6,360 nt of DNA from Desulfurococcales archaeon (GTDB taxonomy: Archaea > Thermoproteota > Thermoprotei_A > Sulfolobales > Acidilobaceae), in the NCBI GenBank assembly GCA_015521095.1, contig WAOU01000003.1, positions 1-6,360 on the forward strand, given 5' to 3'. Each line of letters starts with the position of its first letter. The first letter of the stretch is position 1. Shown here one piece after another: positions 6,229-6,360 of the stretch. The position numbers were made by a program, and so were the translations under genes. Below the pieces are notes generated by a model. The model made no database searches. It saw only the letters and a program-made list of their open reading frames with translations, and was not told the origin of the DNA.

Positions 6229-6360
6229 TTGTTCTCGCCCCAGAAGTATGCTAGGGTTACTCCTCGTCTAAGATCAATGTATGCTGGCCTCATTAAGCCC
6301 GCGGTATTCAGAGAGCTTATCTCGACCTCGAATCTCGACGATGCATTCTCTGCGCTAAGA
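6229..6360 (+). CDS. atpC: A-type (V-type) ATP synthase subunit C (5' end; continues off right edge)
   Basis: The first 44 codons are present. The pattern YARVTPRLRSMYAGLI (7-22), then a short helix and SNLDDAFSALR (34-44), matches the N terminus of the subunit C / AC39 (V-ATPase d) family, where Y-x-x-V-x-x-R-x-R-x-M-x-x-x-L is typical. Subunit C is the soluble funnel that couples the central rotor shaft to the membrane proteolipid ring. The start is TTG 6229, just after the stop of the upstream gene in the same frame. The ribosome site GAGGTG (6214-6219) overlaps the last codons of that gene, 9 bases before the TTG. This tight layout suggests translational coupling in one operon. Remaining operon members are outside the window. 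Confidence 0.8.
   Translation, partial: MFSPQKYARVTPRLRSMYAGLIKPAVFRELISTSNLDDAFSALR

Overview
The window looks like chromosome from a hyperthermophilic archaeon, most likely a crenarchaeon of the Desulfurococcales/Pyrodictiaceae type. The lineage is inferred; no marker fixes it. The grounds are an archaeal tRNA m1A methyltransferase, an archaeal-type TmcA acetyltransferase, and A-type (V-type) ATP synthase subunits. TATA-box promoters, GGTG-type Shine-Dalgarno sites, frequent GTG/TTG starts, T-tract terminators and heavy use of AGG/AGA/ATA/CTA codons agree with this.

Left part (1-3173): the 5' end of trmI (minus strand, running off the left edge) and a complete tmcA (plus strand) are divergent and share a 256-bp intergenic region. 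Both products modify tRNA: m1A57/58 by TrmI and ac4C by TmcA, modifications tied to RNA thermostability in hyperthermophiles. The tmcA side of the intergenic region is unusually rich in short inverted repeats, including two overlapping, mutually exclusive stems.

Middle part (3174-5883): this is a visibly AT-richer stretch holding only minus-strand material. It contains a broken small gene of unknown family (about 108 codons, with an in-frame TGA and a frameshift, but an intact start, Shine-Dalgarno site and probable promoter). Upstream of that is an intact 641-residue protein of unknown function with an N-terminal membrane anchor or signal peptide and a large extracellular part. A compound AT-rich hairpin/T-tract terminator separates the two. 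The stretch sits between conserved housekeeping loci and reads as an accessory, fast-evolving insert.

Right part (5884-6360): the start of an A-type ATP synthase operon on the plus strand. A 112-residue coiled-coil peripheral-stalk subunit (H/G type) is followed after 6 bp by the first 44 codons of subunit C, cut by the right edge. The 248-bp region between the 641-residue protein and the ATPase operon is a divergent promoter region with TATA boxes on both strands.

No tRNA, rRNA, CRISPR array, insertion sequence or convincing C/D-box RNA was seen. The two items most worth following are the unrecognised pseudogene and the unknown surface protein.
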